This document shows, piece after piece, positions 1-12,412 of a stretch of 53,770 nucleotides of DNA. Within the stretch, counting starts at the first letter, position 1. Every line of letters starts with the position of its first letter. The stretch is from Phaeoceros laevis (taxonomy: Eukaryota > Anthocerotophyta > Anthocerotopsida > Notothyladales). The notes below the pieces were generated by a model. That model did not search any database. It had not been told where the DNA came from and saw only the letters and a list, made by a program, of their open reading frames with translations. The stretch is taken from assembly GCA_049999765.1 (NCBI GenBank), contig JBNGIQ010009519.1:268817-322586 (forward strand), read 5' to 3'. Position numbers and translations under genes: made by a program.

Positions 1-273
1 CAGATCTACCGTAATATTTTGAGTGCCTGAGCCACCAGCCTGCGCGGTTGAGGCTGCAACACGCTCCGTCCTCGTCTCTTCCATCTCCCGTAACCTAGCT
101 CTGATACCAATTGAAACAGACACAAGTATTTTAGGCGACTTCAGCCGAGGGTCCTCTCAAGCACCGACTAATTTGCAAGCTTGAAGCCTGGAAAACCCTG
201 CCTTGGCCAGCGGGCCAAGACTCTTTAAATAACCAACAAGTTACATGTATTTAGATTGTTCTATTACTGGTAC

Positions 274-339
274 GAATCCTAATTATAAGTTACCCGAGTC
301 CTAATTATAATTTACCCAAATCCTAATTATAAGTTACCC
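274..339. repeat. Tandem repeat, 3 x 22 bp
   Basis: Three adjoining 22-bp units (274-295, 296-317, 318-339) share the core TCCTAATTATAA followed by G/T and TTACCC; they differ at a few positions only. They lie in the presumed LTR of the left-edge retroelement, where such arrays often mark the U3 enhancer region; that role is inferred. Confidence 0.9.
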
Positions 340-346
340 GGCTGCT

Positions 347-414
347 AAACTATCCTGCTTCTGGTTACAACTATTCTCCAAAACTATCCTGCTTCTGGTT
401 ACAACTATTCTCCA
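347..414. repeat. Perfect tandem repeat, 2 x 34 bp
   Basis: Positions 347-380 and 381-414 are identical 34-bp units without spacer. They follow the 22-bp array directly and probably belong to the same LTR. The perfect identity points to a recent duplication. Confidence 0.95.
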
Positions 415-420
415 TACCCA

Positions 421-2210
421 GAATTCAAAGATCATAGGAGGCGTCACATGGGCGTCATATCATGTCAAAGTGAAGGCACAGGTGATTGATTGGGCCGAGC
501 AGGACCTCGTGGATCATCCAAGTACGTGGCCATCGGATATTAAGTGTTGAGGTGCCATGGGGCCTTCCCAGCTGGGTGCATGCCTGGAAATTGGGGTGGG
601 CCGTGCAGCTTCTGCAGAAACTTCAGTAAGCCAGATCTTGACGATACCAACCTAAAGTTGTAGCACTTTTGCTCAGGTGAAGTCCACTTCGAACTCGGGC
701 ATCACAGGTATCACAGGCTCTAGGCAGCTCAAGGAGTGTAAGATCTGATCTGTCACTCCAAAAAATTTCACCGTCTCCATCAAAAAAGGATACGGATGAA
801 TGACTGACGAATGCGCAGTATTGCTCGCCAATTGCAAGCACACACACGCTTCTCTCTATCTCCCTCGTCATCCTTGGTGGGTGTGAGGCATCTGAGAAGA
901 GGTCTAGGAGTGCCCACCACAGGATACATGGACAGCAGAGTAGCTTTTTTGCGGACCAGGACCAGAGAATGCATCAAAGGAAACTATGAGGAAATACCAA
1001 AGAAGTGGGAGCTCAGGCGGAGATGAGGCGACAACCAATGGCATCCTCCAGCGCTACTTCTGGGGCCCATCCAGATCTACGGCCCCGAAGACCCTCGCTC
1101 AGTGACGCTTCATCAAAAAGTGCGGAGCAGCCAGGTTCTCCGATCATGCGCGAACGGGCTGGAGTCTCTGTAACGGAGGGGCAATTCCGTCGGGGAACAG
1201 GAACTCGGACGCAGATGGACCATATAACTCGGGAGTAAGAAAGCAGGGTGAACTTTGACGCAAGGAAGCAAGGTGAGAGGGAAGGACGGAAGGAAGGAAA
1301 GACGGAAGGAAGACGTGCTTCTAGGGAATGGTTTGGCCGTTCAGGAAAGCTGTCAAGAATTCACCTTCGCAGGGAAGGATTTACCTACAGGTCTAGTAGT
1401 GGCGATCACGTGTTACGAGTAACGCCTCAGAGGAGAAGCAGGGTCGACAATGAGCGGGCAGGACAGCAGGACGGCAGGGCAGGCAGCTTGCAGCTCGCAG
1501 CCCTCGCCAGTAGGCGGCCATAATTGACGACGTGGTTAATCATCCTGCTGTGCTGGGTTAACGGACGACTTCACTGTCTTCACGTGGCCCATGATCGCCC
1601 ATCGCATCTCGTAGGCCGGTCATGGCAGGTCACAGACTCACGGCGGTCAGATCGCGCTGTCGACGACGGGGTCGGGGCCGACTGGGAGTGATCATTATCT
1701 GGGCAGCGCGTGCGAGGTAAGTGATGATTGGCGAGCACTGCAGGTTCAACTGGGCCGTGACGTCCAGGCAGTGCGCGCAGTCGGTGCCCATTTGGGAGGG
1801 CGAATAGCGTCGCTACTGGAAGAAGTGGGCCCCGCGCCATCGGCCCCTCCACGTGACAGTGGGCCACCCTCCCAACCCCTCCGCATGCATGAATGAAAAG
1901 GACAAGGCGGCCAGCCGTTCTACCAAGCGCAACCGAGGCTCCGTTGGCTTTTTCGCCAGTTCTCGCCACCGGCACCGGATGCCACATCAGAAGCAGAATG
2001 AATGAAGGAGGTTGCTTACCCAAAGCGCCGTAAGACGCGGACTGCGGAGGAGCCACATCCTCCTGGATGTCGAGTTCTCATTGGTAGAGCCAGCTTGCAT
2101 GAAGGGCCAATGGCTGGAGAGCTAGGCCCTGATTGGCGGCCTGGCACGGAGCAGAGGCCGTCGGTGTGAGCGCGTGTCGGTGTATCAGGAATTCACCAGG
2201 CGCGTCAGTA
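421..2210. other. No gene recognised
   Basis: Open frames here, including the 158-codon minus frame at 1580-2056, show no recognisable domain. A purine-rich GGAAGGA-type low-complexity stretch lies near 1262-1315. Base composition becomes GC-rich from about 1400 to 2500, which in plants often accompanies a promoter and 5' leader. Confidence 0.5.
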
Positions 2211-2218
2211 ACTCAGTG

Positions 2219-2227
2219 CTATATAAT
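2219..2227 (+). promoter_or_regulatory. Possible TATA box
   Basis: CTATATAAT at the end of a GC-rich block is followed by a pyrimidine-rich stretch resembling a plant 5' leader. No protein gene follows on this strand, so if it is a promoter the transcript is probably non-coding; the hairpin at 3896-3989 lies 1.7 kb downstream. Prediction from sequence pattern only. Confidence 0.25.
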
Positions 2228-3895
2228 GAGGCGAAGAAATGGCATTAAACCCAGGTTCCATTTCCTCCGTCACTGGCACTTGTGAACTGCTCCATTGGCA
2301 CGAGAGCGACGCCCTCTCCGCCACCGAGTCCGTCCCCGATCGCCTTGCGCCGGGCTGCACGCCTGAAGCGTGGCCGAGTCTCGGCCTATGATCCGGCGGG
2401 CAGCATCTGCAGCGCCTGCAGGCCTGCTCTCTCATTAGACTAGAGGCTGCTTGCTCCAGATTTGCGGTACCTTCCGACCTCTCCCCTCCAGCGAACTTCA
2501 GGCCCACGGAGGATAAAATGGCGGTGACAATGCTGGAAGCTTGGAGACTGCCTCTCTGCAGCATCTGCGCCTGGATGGGCAGTCGTCGTTCGGTCCCGAC
2601 CTCTTTTTTCCGCGTCAAGATCCGTGCTTTTGCTTGTTCTTTTCCATCTGAACATGGCGCTCTTTGTTTGCCCACTGATTTCGTGATATTCCGATCACGC
2701 GCAGGCGGGAAACGGTGGAGGAAGTCGCCTGAGAAGTGATGCGATGCTTCGTGTGCAAGGTCCCGTGGGTGGGACCTTTTGTTGGACCCGAATCGTTCAC
2801 CCACCTGACGAGCGCCTGAAAATGCCAAATTTGCTACGAGGTGACACTTTGCGTCAGCAGGTTGCGTCAAGTATCCATCCATTGTGCTTGCGGTTGTCCA
2901 TCCGAATCTGTCTCTTCTGAGTCATGCGAGAACGAGTCCCAGATGCACATGTCTGGCATGGAGTAGTTCTCAGCAGGTAGCATTTTGCTTGATCTAATCA
3001 TTGACGAGCAGACTTCTGTAGGTCGACTAGCCGGCTCGTCGAAAATGGGAAATGTTAGGGGAAGGCCTGCTCAGAAGCAACCTGTTTGAGGAGGTCGTCG
3101 TTTCTTGGCCTGCTTGCTCGTCGTTGGACCTTATAGACCTCTGGGGTTTGTGCCTGAAGTTATTTCTGCTGTTGGCTTGATAGTTGTGTTTGTGGGGTGT
3201 CCGTTCATCGGGTTGATCCTTGTCTAGCTAGGTCGCATGGCGCCTACATCCTAGGTTCTCGGTGACTGTGACTCTGAAGATGATACTAAGCGACAACTAT
3301 TTACTTGTGCCAGTTGAGTTTTTGAGAGCTTTTCAAGAGATCTTGTTGTGGCAATCGTTTGTGTATTCGTGAGAGTCGGTCTTGAATCTGAGAACCAGTT
3401 TCTGTCGCACGTGTCAGACCTGAGCCCGTTACAGACAGACCTATTGATTTATCATCAGGTGCTTGAAGTGTCACCCGTGAGGGTAGGTGATCAGAGTGAT
3501 GGCACTTAAGTTTGAATCGCAGTTTGGATTGTTCCTTCCATCCGCTCGACCTGAGCGTCGACCACAGTAGTAGTGTGAAACAGCGCTCGTACATGTTCAC
3601 TGCTCACTCATCTACAACTATCGATGGTCGCCTTCCAAGCTTTTGCTTCAGGAAGAGGAAAGCGGGTAGGTAAGTATAGCGTTACCTGTTTGTTACCTGT
3701 TTGTGTCTGGGGCTCGATCGTCATTAGCTTACGCTTTGCACTTGCACCTTGCTTGCTGTATGTTCGTCGTGGAGAATCCCTTATCTTGACCTTCATCAGA
3801 TGAGTTGCCAAGACAGAAGACACCGGTTAATGCCGGTCGTGAAGATGATTAGTGCACCAGGCACATCAGCACGTGGATGCTTCTTCCAGATTACA
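2228..3895. other. No protein gene; possible non-coding transcript region
   Basis: Neither strand has a convincing coding exon. The 225-codon minus frame at 2205-2882 has no recognisable domain. The segment lies between a TATA-like element and the long hairpin and could be the 5' part of a primary transcript on the plus strand; this is inference. Confidence 0.3.
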
Positions 3896-3989
3896 GATGA
3901 TTCTTATTAAGCTTTAATTTGAAGGCTGGCAATGGCAATGTTGCAGTTGTCCCTGCCAGTCTTCGAATTAAAGTTCGATAAGTGCCATC
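3896..3989 (+). ncRNA. Long imperfect hairpin, candidate miRNA precursor
   Basis: Two 43-nt arms, 3896-3938 and 3947-3989, pair without any gap around an 8-nt loop (3939-3946). Counted by hand there are 32 Watson-Crick pairs, 6 G-U pairs and 5 mismatches. An internal loop and about five more pairs extend the base of the stem outwards. This is the shape of a plant MIR precursor: few mismatches, no large bulge, room for a 20-22 nt duplex. I do not recognise either arm as a known conserved miRNA. Strand is chosen because of the upstream TATA-like site; the hairpin is nearly as good on the other strand. A miniature inverted-repeat transposon is the main alternative. Confidence 0.4.
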
Positions 3990-4260
3990 GCAAGAAATGA
4001 AGGTTCTGGCAAATCTGTACGAGAAGACTTAGCTGTAGAACGGTCATGAGGAGCTAGTTTCCACACCTACCTTCCAGAAAGGTATTAGTAGATGGTATTT
4101 CATCTGGTGCGTTTTCTTGACTGGTACAGGAAAGACTTCTAAAGTAAGTCATCAGCTAGCTCAGACCTAATTCTTGTTATCATATCTAAATGGCTGATGC
4201 GAAACAGTACATCAGCAAATGTAAGACGCCTGTTAAAATCGAGGCGGTAGACAGCATGAG

Positions 4261-4793
4261 TAACTACTTGGTTCATATTTGATGCTCGCTTGATTGGATA
4301 TGTCACTAGAGCTCAGCATCTGATGACAGCCACCTTTTCCGGTAGATGTGGAAAATGCAATATCTCCTCCTGCTTAACACAAAACAGGATAAAAAAACTA
4401 CCTCCTCCGGATGTAACGAAAAGACATACGGTGATTTTATCACCAGCCCATTTTGTTGCCGTTCCGGTTATTCAGAAGAATAAAGGTAGAAATATAAGTT
4501 TACACTGTGGAAGGACTAACTACTTGGTCCATATTTGATGCTCGCTTGAGTGGATATGTCGCTAGACCTCACCATCTGATGACAACCACCTTTTCCGGTA
4601 GATGTGGAAAAGGCAACATCTTCTCCTCCTGTTTAACACAAAACAGGATAAAAAAACTGCCTCCTCTGGATGTAACGCGAAAAGACTTACGGTGATTTAA
4701 TCACCCCCCCAAAAAAGACATACGGTGATTTAATCACCCGCCCATTTTGTTTCCGTTCTGGTTATTCAGAAGAATGAAGGTAGAAATATAAGT
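4261..4793. repeat. Tandem duplication of about 256 bp
   Basis: A unit starting TAACTACTTGG at 4261 is repeated from 4517, with the same start and largely the same sequence through to a shared end (TAGAAATATAAG) near 4500 and 4793. The second copy carries an extra internal duplication of about 30 bp around 4682-4737, containing the near-palindrome GGTGATTTAATCACC twice. The block lies in the 3' flank of the bHLH gene. No coding content is seen. Confidence 0.85.
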
Positions 4794-4936
4794 GCAGGGA
4801 AGGAAGGAAGGAGAAGAAGATTTATGAAGATTTATTAAATGAAAGAAATCATGAAAGAAATCTTCACTGTCGTCAATCACCAACTAGTAGTAGTAGTAGG
4901 ATGATTATGGTGTTCAGCCAACTCCAAGAGTACTAG

Positions 4937-7630
4937 CTAACCCTCAATCAAGTAGGAACGCAATGATGTGACCAGCTGCTGCAAAATCTGCTCGTGCGAG
5001 AGCGTGGGTAACTTTTGATGGCGTGGCTGCATGTCAAAAAACTAGTTCAGAACATCATTTGACAAGAACATCGTCAAGGGTGACATCCCGACGTTCTAAG
5101 CTTCAACCAGAGAATGAAACACATTCATGAATGATATCCTTCTCACAACTTGGTAAGAAAAGTGAGCTGGTATTACATACCTTGCAAGAAGCGCTGCAAA
5201 GATACAGGTCGTCACAACTTGTGACAGAGCACTGGCCAACTTCCAACTGAAGCCTCTCAACGCCTAGCAAAAAGCCGCTGAAAAGCCGACCACCACAATT
5301 TGACCTGCACTCAACTACGATAGCAACATGCTGCTGACTGTGGGGGACAATAACCTCCACTTTTGAATCATGAGGCGTCTTCTCTGAGTCTTGAACCATG
5401 TTTCCAGACCACCTAGCACGAAGAGAGCCATTTGCTTGTCCTGACTCAATGGACAAACAACCACTAGCAACCTTCATGCGAGATCCTAATCCAAGGAAAC
5501 GTAAAGCTGGTCAGAAGATAAGGATGGTTGAAAAATAAGGAAAAAAGTAAGTGAATGGATCAAGGTTGACCTGAACCAGGATGAGGTTGCCTCTGGACGT
5601 GCTGCAGCCGCTGCCGGAGAGCCAATTGCTGTTCCAGCCGTTGATTGCATGATGCAGCAGTTGTCTTCAGGTGAACCACCCTTTTTTCCATTTCCTTCAC
5701 ATATAGCATGGTATCTTGCACAATTCCGTATCGATCGCGCTGAAACAAGGATTATTGACAGCACAGTTTGTTAATACAGACACAATGAGTTCAACTTCAA
5801 GAGTTAAACAGCTGAAGCGAAGTTGCAGCCCAAGATCTCCAAAGCTCTATTGTAACATACTCTGCAGAGGGGCTTGGGCAGAAGAGATTCGAGTATTTGA
5901 AACCTGGTGTTCATAACATCTCTCCGTCGCCGTTCTCTCACCACGTGATCCTCAGCTTTCAGCAAATCCTTGGGACTCGATTGGGTTGGAAGGGTACGTT
6001 TGAACAAGTTGGGGGCTCCAGATGCCATAGAGGACACCTGCATCACTCCAAGATGGTCTACTGGAGGCTTCATCAGAGGAGCCAACTTCTGTAGCTTCTT
6101 CTGACTCTTGGCAATGTTTCCAGGTGAATGGGACAGACCTCCAGTGTGGTAAACCATCCCTGTGCGCATGCCTTCGGGAGGGCACAGGTCCATGGGGAGG
6201 GCAACGGTAGGAAAGCTGTCCCCTGGTGCTTTGCAATTGAGAGATCTCCAAGGCCCTGTCTGCAATATGCTTTCCTGCGTCTCACCACGCGGATGCAAGA
6301 TCCGAGGGCTATCAATGGTCAAAGCTGGATGTCCACTGGAGAAGGGCCCTACTCTGCGAGGCTGTTGTCTGCATTCTACCTCTGCCGAGGAAACTGCATC
6401 GATGGCCTCACTCACATGATCAAATTGTAACCTGGGACTATTCAACTCCACAACTTCCGGGCGACTTGGCAAGCTGCCTACCTGTTGAACACCATTCAGA
6501 CCCTCTGAGGAAGTCGAGGTGTGGCTGCTGTGCCCAAACCATTCGGACCCACCTGGATGGAAGGAACCAAAAGCTTTCGGGTACTTGACCTGGAGACAAG
6601 GTTCCATTGCAGCTTTGTCTTGCCTTATTTCTCCTGCCACGGTCATGCCGTGCTGATTTGTACTCATCTGCATCTGCTGAGTTGCACAGTAACCTTCCGG
6701 CTGAGCGAAGGCTTCCTCTGTATCAACCTGGGAGTTGAGAAAACCCACCAAGTCCATGTCGGTCAGGTATGCAGTGGACACCTCAAGCAACGGTTGACGC
6801 CAACCGGGAGATGTTGCTACGTTCGCTATTCGCTGAGATGAATCCCCATTCCTGGATCTGACAACCGAAGGCAGCACGAGAGACTGTTGATTTGCTTGTT
6901 TGCAGTCAACCTGACGCAAGTCCTGACTGGCTTGAAACCTCCGCACGTCTACATCTGTAACAGTAGGCCCAAAAGGAGGTGCATGAGTGGACGGGATAGT
7001 TGCGGAAACCGGTGCACTGCTGCTGAAAGCGATTGAGGCGGCATCCCATGCTTCCATAGACATGCTTGATCCGCCTAGATAGTGGTCACTGCCTCCGCTA
7101 GTACCTGATAGCAATGTCAACGTATTTAGCAAGCTGGTGCAGGTTGACACCGGGGACCTCTGCAGCTCAACGGAGTGGCCATCTGAATCCGGTGTATTAC
7201 CTCTCGGCTCCTGGTCACTCGGGCTTTGTGCTGAAGCAGAGGCCACATTGCCCACCTGGAAGATGCTGGCACCATACGGTGCTACGGCGTCCGCAGTGAG
7301 TTGGCTGTAGCCCAGAAGCTCATCGATGAAGTCAAGATTCACGTCAGCCCTGCCGTCCAGAGTTGGGGAGACATGGTGCAGCTGCCTGGGCGCTGTTGTG
7401 GTCACCACCTCCCCTGGGAGTCCCCTGGTCAACAAGTTGCTGTGCCTCACAGTTGAGTCCACATCCGGCCACAGAGTAGCGGCATATTGCAAGTCGGCGA
7501 CAGAAGGAGCAGCGTAGAAGCTGGATTCCTGGAAGTTGCTCATCCTTAGGCTTGTGGAGGCAGAACTTCCGTGCGCCATTTCTGCAGTCCCAAAGATTTG
7601 GTCGGTCTGCGAGCTGTGAGCCTCCAACAT
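4937..7630 (-). CDS. bHLH transcription factor with ACT-like C-terminus
   Basis: Nuclear DNA-binding regulator; targets unknown. I read four exons: 7630-5861, 5739-5571, 5485-5181 and 5026-4937 (stop TAG), all with GT-AG introns and matching phases, giving 777 residues. Residues 1-558 are a long Ser/Gln-rich region without known domain. The basic part (core RERRRR) and helix 1 lie at about 559-590 and end exactly at the first intron; helix 2 (DRYGIVQDTMLYVKEMEKR) starts exon 2. The DRxxIVQD signature and a C-terminal segment (about 660-777) that looks like the ACT-like fold of plant bHLH proteins support the call. The subgroup could not be settled. The ATG at 7630 opens the frame; a further 5' exon cannot be excluded. 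Confidence 0.85.
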
Positions 7631-9574
7631 TGCCAGGTTGAGCAGCTCACTTCACGACTGCTGGTGCTGACCAGAAACCGCTCACGACTGTTGAGGGCGA
7701 GAGAACTGAGGTGACGTCCACCACTTTGTAAGCAGTATCCTAGGAACAGCACGTCGTCATTCTGTGCATGATCTGGCTTCTCCTGGTGGGTGGGTGGTCC
7801 AAGCCGCATTCGCCAGGTTCAACAGGACCCTGCAGTCTTCGTCTATGCATCTTCCAGGCTGTGATCTCGACAGAGAATGAAAAGTTTACATTTCTCCCAC
7901 CCCCCTTGGAAGCAGAGTTGTGTGACCCTGGAAATCAAACTGGAGAATGCACACAGAGACGACGAGTCAGTGATGAATCCATAGAAATTGCTGCTTGCTG
8001 GGTTGGCACCTCCGACTCACACAGTCCTTTCAGCAGCAGACTGTAACCGACCTGAAACAAGCGCAAGCATTAGTGCAGGGTAGACCATATACCTGGCTCA
8101 GCCTATGCTGTCATATAGGAGAGCTATCTTCAAGGAAGAGGCTGCGTGCACGAGGGGTTGGCTGCGCATGCTTTGCCCTCACGAGTGGGATGGCCACCGA
8201 GCCAGTCAGGAAGGACTGCTCCTTGTCGATCCAAAAAGGGCAAATTGCAAGCGGAGCAGGGGTGACAGTGCAGCTAGCCAAGCTTCCTGACAAAGTTGAA
8301 GGAGCCGTGCACGCATGGAAGGACAAGGCCAGCAAGGCGCCAAGAAGGGAAATTTAGACCGCCAGCGGAGGAAGAGCTCACAAGTTGAAAGCAATGGTCC
8401 CGGGATGATCCAGCCCGGCCCGCTGGAAGACCAACAGGCGGAAAGATGAAAAAGGAGCAGCTGCGGAGGACAAGTCCGTGGCCTGCACTCGTGCTATCGA
8501 GGCTGAGCCACCTCCCACGCAGCAGCAGCAGCCTGATCCTCCTCCAGGAGTCCTCCTTCAATTGGTGTGTCTTAGCGGAAGCAGCTACTTGTGCAAAAGC
8601 GAAGACAGCTATGACGTCTGGTAGGGCAGGCCTCTGCATCGCACGGACACTTAGTCCCTCCGCACATGTTCTGAACTCAGTCTGGCGCTTTGGATGCAAC
8701 CACCTATTTAAGAGCAAAAAAAAGAAGCGCTTGACCCGGCCCATCCCCGACCGCACTACAAAAGCACAGACCTGTGCCTTTCCACAATACGATATGCCTG
8801 CGATGGTACGTCTTGTCGAAGACGGCCGCTTGTGGTCTCTCTCCTCCTCTGGTGTCTAGGACAAGGACCGGACAGTGCCCCCACCCGGGCCACCCCCTTC
8901 TCTCACATTGCGCAACACGCCCGCCACACTACTCACCGCCTGCCATAGCATACCTTGCTTGCCATTGCCCTGCCCCTGCCGCCCTGCTCCCACCCCTTGG
9001 CAGCTTAAACATTGTGGTGGAATAGGTAGGCATCAGCGTCATCAGCCTCTGGAGACGCCACTGGAGACGCCACTGTAGCAGCCGGCACTAACAACCGCAC
9101 CTTGCATCGCCGGCACGTGATCGGACCGACAATAGAACCATGGAGGTTATTTATCGGTGATTCACGGGGTACTTGCGTACCACACTGTGCTAGATCCTGC
9201 TTCTTGGTGGTGCACAAGCAGCCAGGCGGGACGCTTCCATGTGAAATTTTACTTTAGCCATGGAGGAGGGTAATAGAATTTTAAACTATAAAAGTACAAC
9301 GATTTTCTGTGAAATATTTGCCAAAGCAGGATGGTAGCTGACAGGATTCCATAGGATGCTTCAAAGCGAAGTAAAAGACACACACTTCCCTATAAAACAG
9401 GAGATCGTGTATATCACGCCTCTCTCACCAGCTGGGGGCGAAGGAACAGATGTCGTCAGCCTTCCGTTGCAGGCAAATTATGTCGCTCAGTGTGGGCCCA
9501 TGGGATCAGTCTCGGGTATGATCATTGCCGGTCCCCGGTATAGGCGACCAATAGGAGCACAGAATTCGCGGTGT

Positions 9575-9728
9575 CTTGGTTAGCCCAGAAAGGAACAAGG
9601 TACATATTAGGAACATAGAGGCTCAAAAGGTCTCGTGTTCGAATCCGTCATTGCTATGGGAGGTCATATTCTGAACTACCGCCGCCAACCTAGTCTTGGA
9701 AGGCAAATGATGGAAATGTACGGAGTAG
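9575..9728 (+). repeat. tRNA-derived SINE-like repeat, copy 1
   Basis: The head has a polymerase III A-box-like stretch (TTAGCCCAGAAAGG, from 9580) and a good B box (GTTCGAATCC, 9637-9646) at tRNA-like spacing. About 60 bp further on is GCAAATGATGGAAATGTACGG, shared with the copy at 12413-12540 at the same distance from the B box. The head does not fold as a complete tRNA by eye, so this is a derived repeat and not a tRNA gene. Ends are approximate. Confidence 0.5.
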
Positions 9729-12412
9729 AAGAACCCCACGGAACTCGAACTCGAAGTACTCCACCCTTCTAGGCAAATATCTTACACACAAATATCTTAC
9801 ACAACACACACATAGACAACATCTTCCTAAGATACCCATCTCATTTTGCCACATACACTGGACTATGTGGTATCTTTCTTGAAGATTCCACCTGAAGATT
9901 GAAGAACCCCCTCATTGGTCAACAACTACCTCTCACTAGAAATTTATAATGTCATCTGTTTTCACTAGACAAAAAAATGACATTATCCATTTCTAGGCTA
10001 GGAGCTGAGGTTCTCTATGAACCTGAAAGGCCCATAAAAGAACTGAATAAAGTTCCTTCCTTCCTCTATGGAGTACCATTTGATCACCAGCACGAGTAGC
10101 CTTCGCAACTCGCGCAAGGCGCTCTCTCAATCATTCTACTTAAGGTATATCAATTGCTATCATTGAGATTTCAGCAACTCCGTGCTTGGTGGAAGAAGAA
10201 GAGGAAGTGTTCATTGTGATTGACGGGTCCTTGCGTACCACACATGGAAGGATTCCGAAGGAAGGCTGCAATGTGAACTCGTGGGCAAACTTGAGACAGA
10301 CCAGTATGAGTTCTGGAAGAGCAAGCTAATGTAAAGAATTTTCTTATGAGTCTCCAAACCAAACACGATCGTGTAATGAGGTTTGCAGAGCCTCGGAGTG
10401 GATTCAAAGAGTTGGCTGGGGACTAGGCTTTAGGTTGACGCCCTTCAATGGCTGTGGGCTTTGGGGTGAATGCCTCTAGCAAGAGGCACTCATAGATCGT
10501 CTCTCATGTGCACAGACAAGGCTTCGTAGTTGCGATATGGATTCTGCCAGCTGATCCTGTAGGTGCCCCGTGTGCCAAGGAACCCAGGGCATGAACTTTA
10601 CTAGTGCCATGGCCAGAGAAAGCCCGACGATGCAAGGATTTCTGAAGTCAAGATTACACAAACAGATGATGCCATACCGCCTCCAGGGGGTTGCTCGAAA
10701 CATCACCAGGCCAGAGATGCCGATGGAGACTGCAACGAATTTCGCAGTAGTTTACAAGCTAGTTGTTCAAACCAAGGACCTGCAGTTGCGTGGTGCCCAA
10801 CAGTTCCACTTCAGACTGGAGGAAACTAAGATCTACTGAAGTACTAACATAATGTTGGAAAAAATCTTGAAGCATGAATTCATGCGAAAAAATCTAGGGC
10901 TTCACTGCCTCAAGAGTGATGAATTGCATAAAACTCCAGCAAGTTCAGCAGGGGAATGCACCTGAGACCTTCAGAACTGTTTGTCCAAGAGCTGCAGACA
11001 CAAGCACAGGTCCAAGTTGTCAAGAATTGACGCTCTTGTTCAATGAAGAGCCAGCAAAAACATTGTACCACAAGCAGCAAAGGTAACTTACAAGTTTGGA
11101 TGCTCGGTGACTACGCACAGCGCAGCTGCACTGCTGCTTCGCACTGGTTTCAAGAACTCTTTTAGAAGCAGCTGGCACTGTTTACTTGTAACCGTTCATT
11201 CCTGGAGACAAGATGAGGTGCCTGTAAGGTGATTTCAAGGGAAACCGAACCGCTACCTTCCGTCGACTGGCTGAGCTCATGATCACCTGTACACTTGCAA
11301 GGTGCCGCCGGATGTTAAAATTGTGTGAGTGAGCAAAGTGAAGGCACTTGGAAGCAAAAAAAATTGGATTCAGCTACAGTAACTTAGCCTAGCTAGCATC
11401 GCATCCCGTCTGCCAGGCACATGTGCGAGCTTCGCCGCAATGGCAGGAGGATCCACATACAATACTTCGATCAATTGGCATTCTGCTGGCCACAAAGTTC
11501 TGGATTCAGCTTTATAATTAGCTGAGGTGCTAGCTAGTCAGTCACATCTCTTGCCAACAGCTCAAGACAAGAACGGCTTTCAAGAGCACACTGGTCTGCG
11601 CAGGGTTTGAAGTCGCCGACCAAAACAGCTAGTTGATACAAGTTTGCAACAGGCATTCATGAGGGGCACCAATGGAGGTGTTGAAAGCTCTCCTGTTTCA
11701 GCTGGCAGGGTTCTGAAGAGAAGCTAATCAGACAAGTTTGCGAAAGAAGCGCATACACACCTGTCATCGCAAGCGGCGCCGGCCCTGCCTTGGCCAAACA
11801 GTGCATCTGGCTCGAGCGCCTTCTTTACAAGTCGTCTCAAGCTCGCAGGTGTCCACACTAGTTACCACTGCCGGCGAGCTGTCAAGGAAAGTACCAAGAG
11901 ATTAGGACTCCAAGGCTCGGGAGCTGGCAACCTAAACACGCGTGCCAAGGACGGACATAGCCTCTCAACCAGCAGCTAGCTAGCTTTCTGATCTGGGAGG
12001 AGAGACCAGCTGCCCGTAGACTTTTGAAATGCAAGCACGAGTAGGATCCACTCCGGATCCTCACGAGCAGCCTTGAAGAAGTTGGCTCGCGATCGGGGTC
12101 CTCTACATCCCCACCCCGCCCGCCCGACCCCGACCACCGCCGCAGACGCCATAGCCAGCACGTTAAGAGAGCTGGCTAGCTACCGTAGCCAGGCAACAGG
12201 AACTCCTGTACAAGGTGGTACTACTACTACTGTACTAAAGGTAGTCTTAACGTGCTATTGCTTGTACAAGGCCACGTGTCGCAACACTACCGGATCACAC
12301 TGGCGGAGCGTGAGCAGCCCTGGCAGGGCATCATCTTGGACGCCACGGAAAGCAAAACAAAACGTCCACAAAAGACGAGATACGTAAATATCTCCTATGT
12401 GGTGGGAAGTGT

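Larger units (their letters stand above)
1..420 (-). mobile_element. Edge of an LTR retroelement (5' LTR, primer site, start of gag)
   Basis: On the minus strand, positions 98-109 read TGGTATCAGAGC, the usual plant primer-binding site matching the 3' end of initiator-Met tRNA. Just before it (plus positions 112-113) the minus strand reads CA, the expected 3' end of an LTR. On the other side, an open frame starts with ATG at 84 and runs 28 codons to the window edge, as expected for the start of gag. The rest of the element lies outside the window. The far end of the LTR could not be fixed; 420 is only the end of the repeat-rich part. There are too few residues to tell Copia from Ty3. Confidence 0.6.

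Noticed and set aside
347-414. Short direct repeats as a CRISPR array
   Set aside because: Units adjoin without spacers, only two copies, and the genome is a plant nucleus.
1580-2882. Long minus-strand open frames (158 and 225 codons)
   Set aside because: No domain, no splice-compatible neighbours, composition typical of GC-rich non-coding DNA.
9575-9650. Functional tRNA genes at SINE heads (also 12413 and 27866)
   Set aside because: A and B boxes are present but no full cloverleaf or acceptor stem can be paired by eye.
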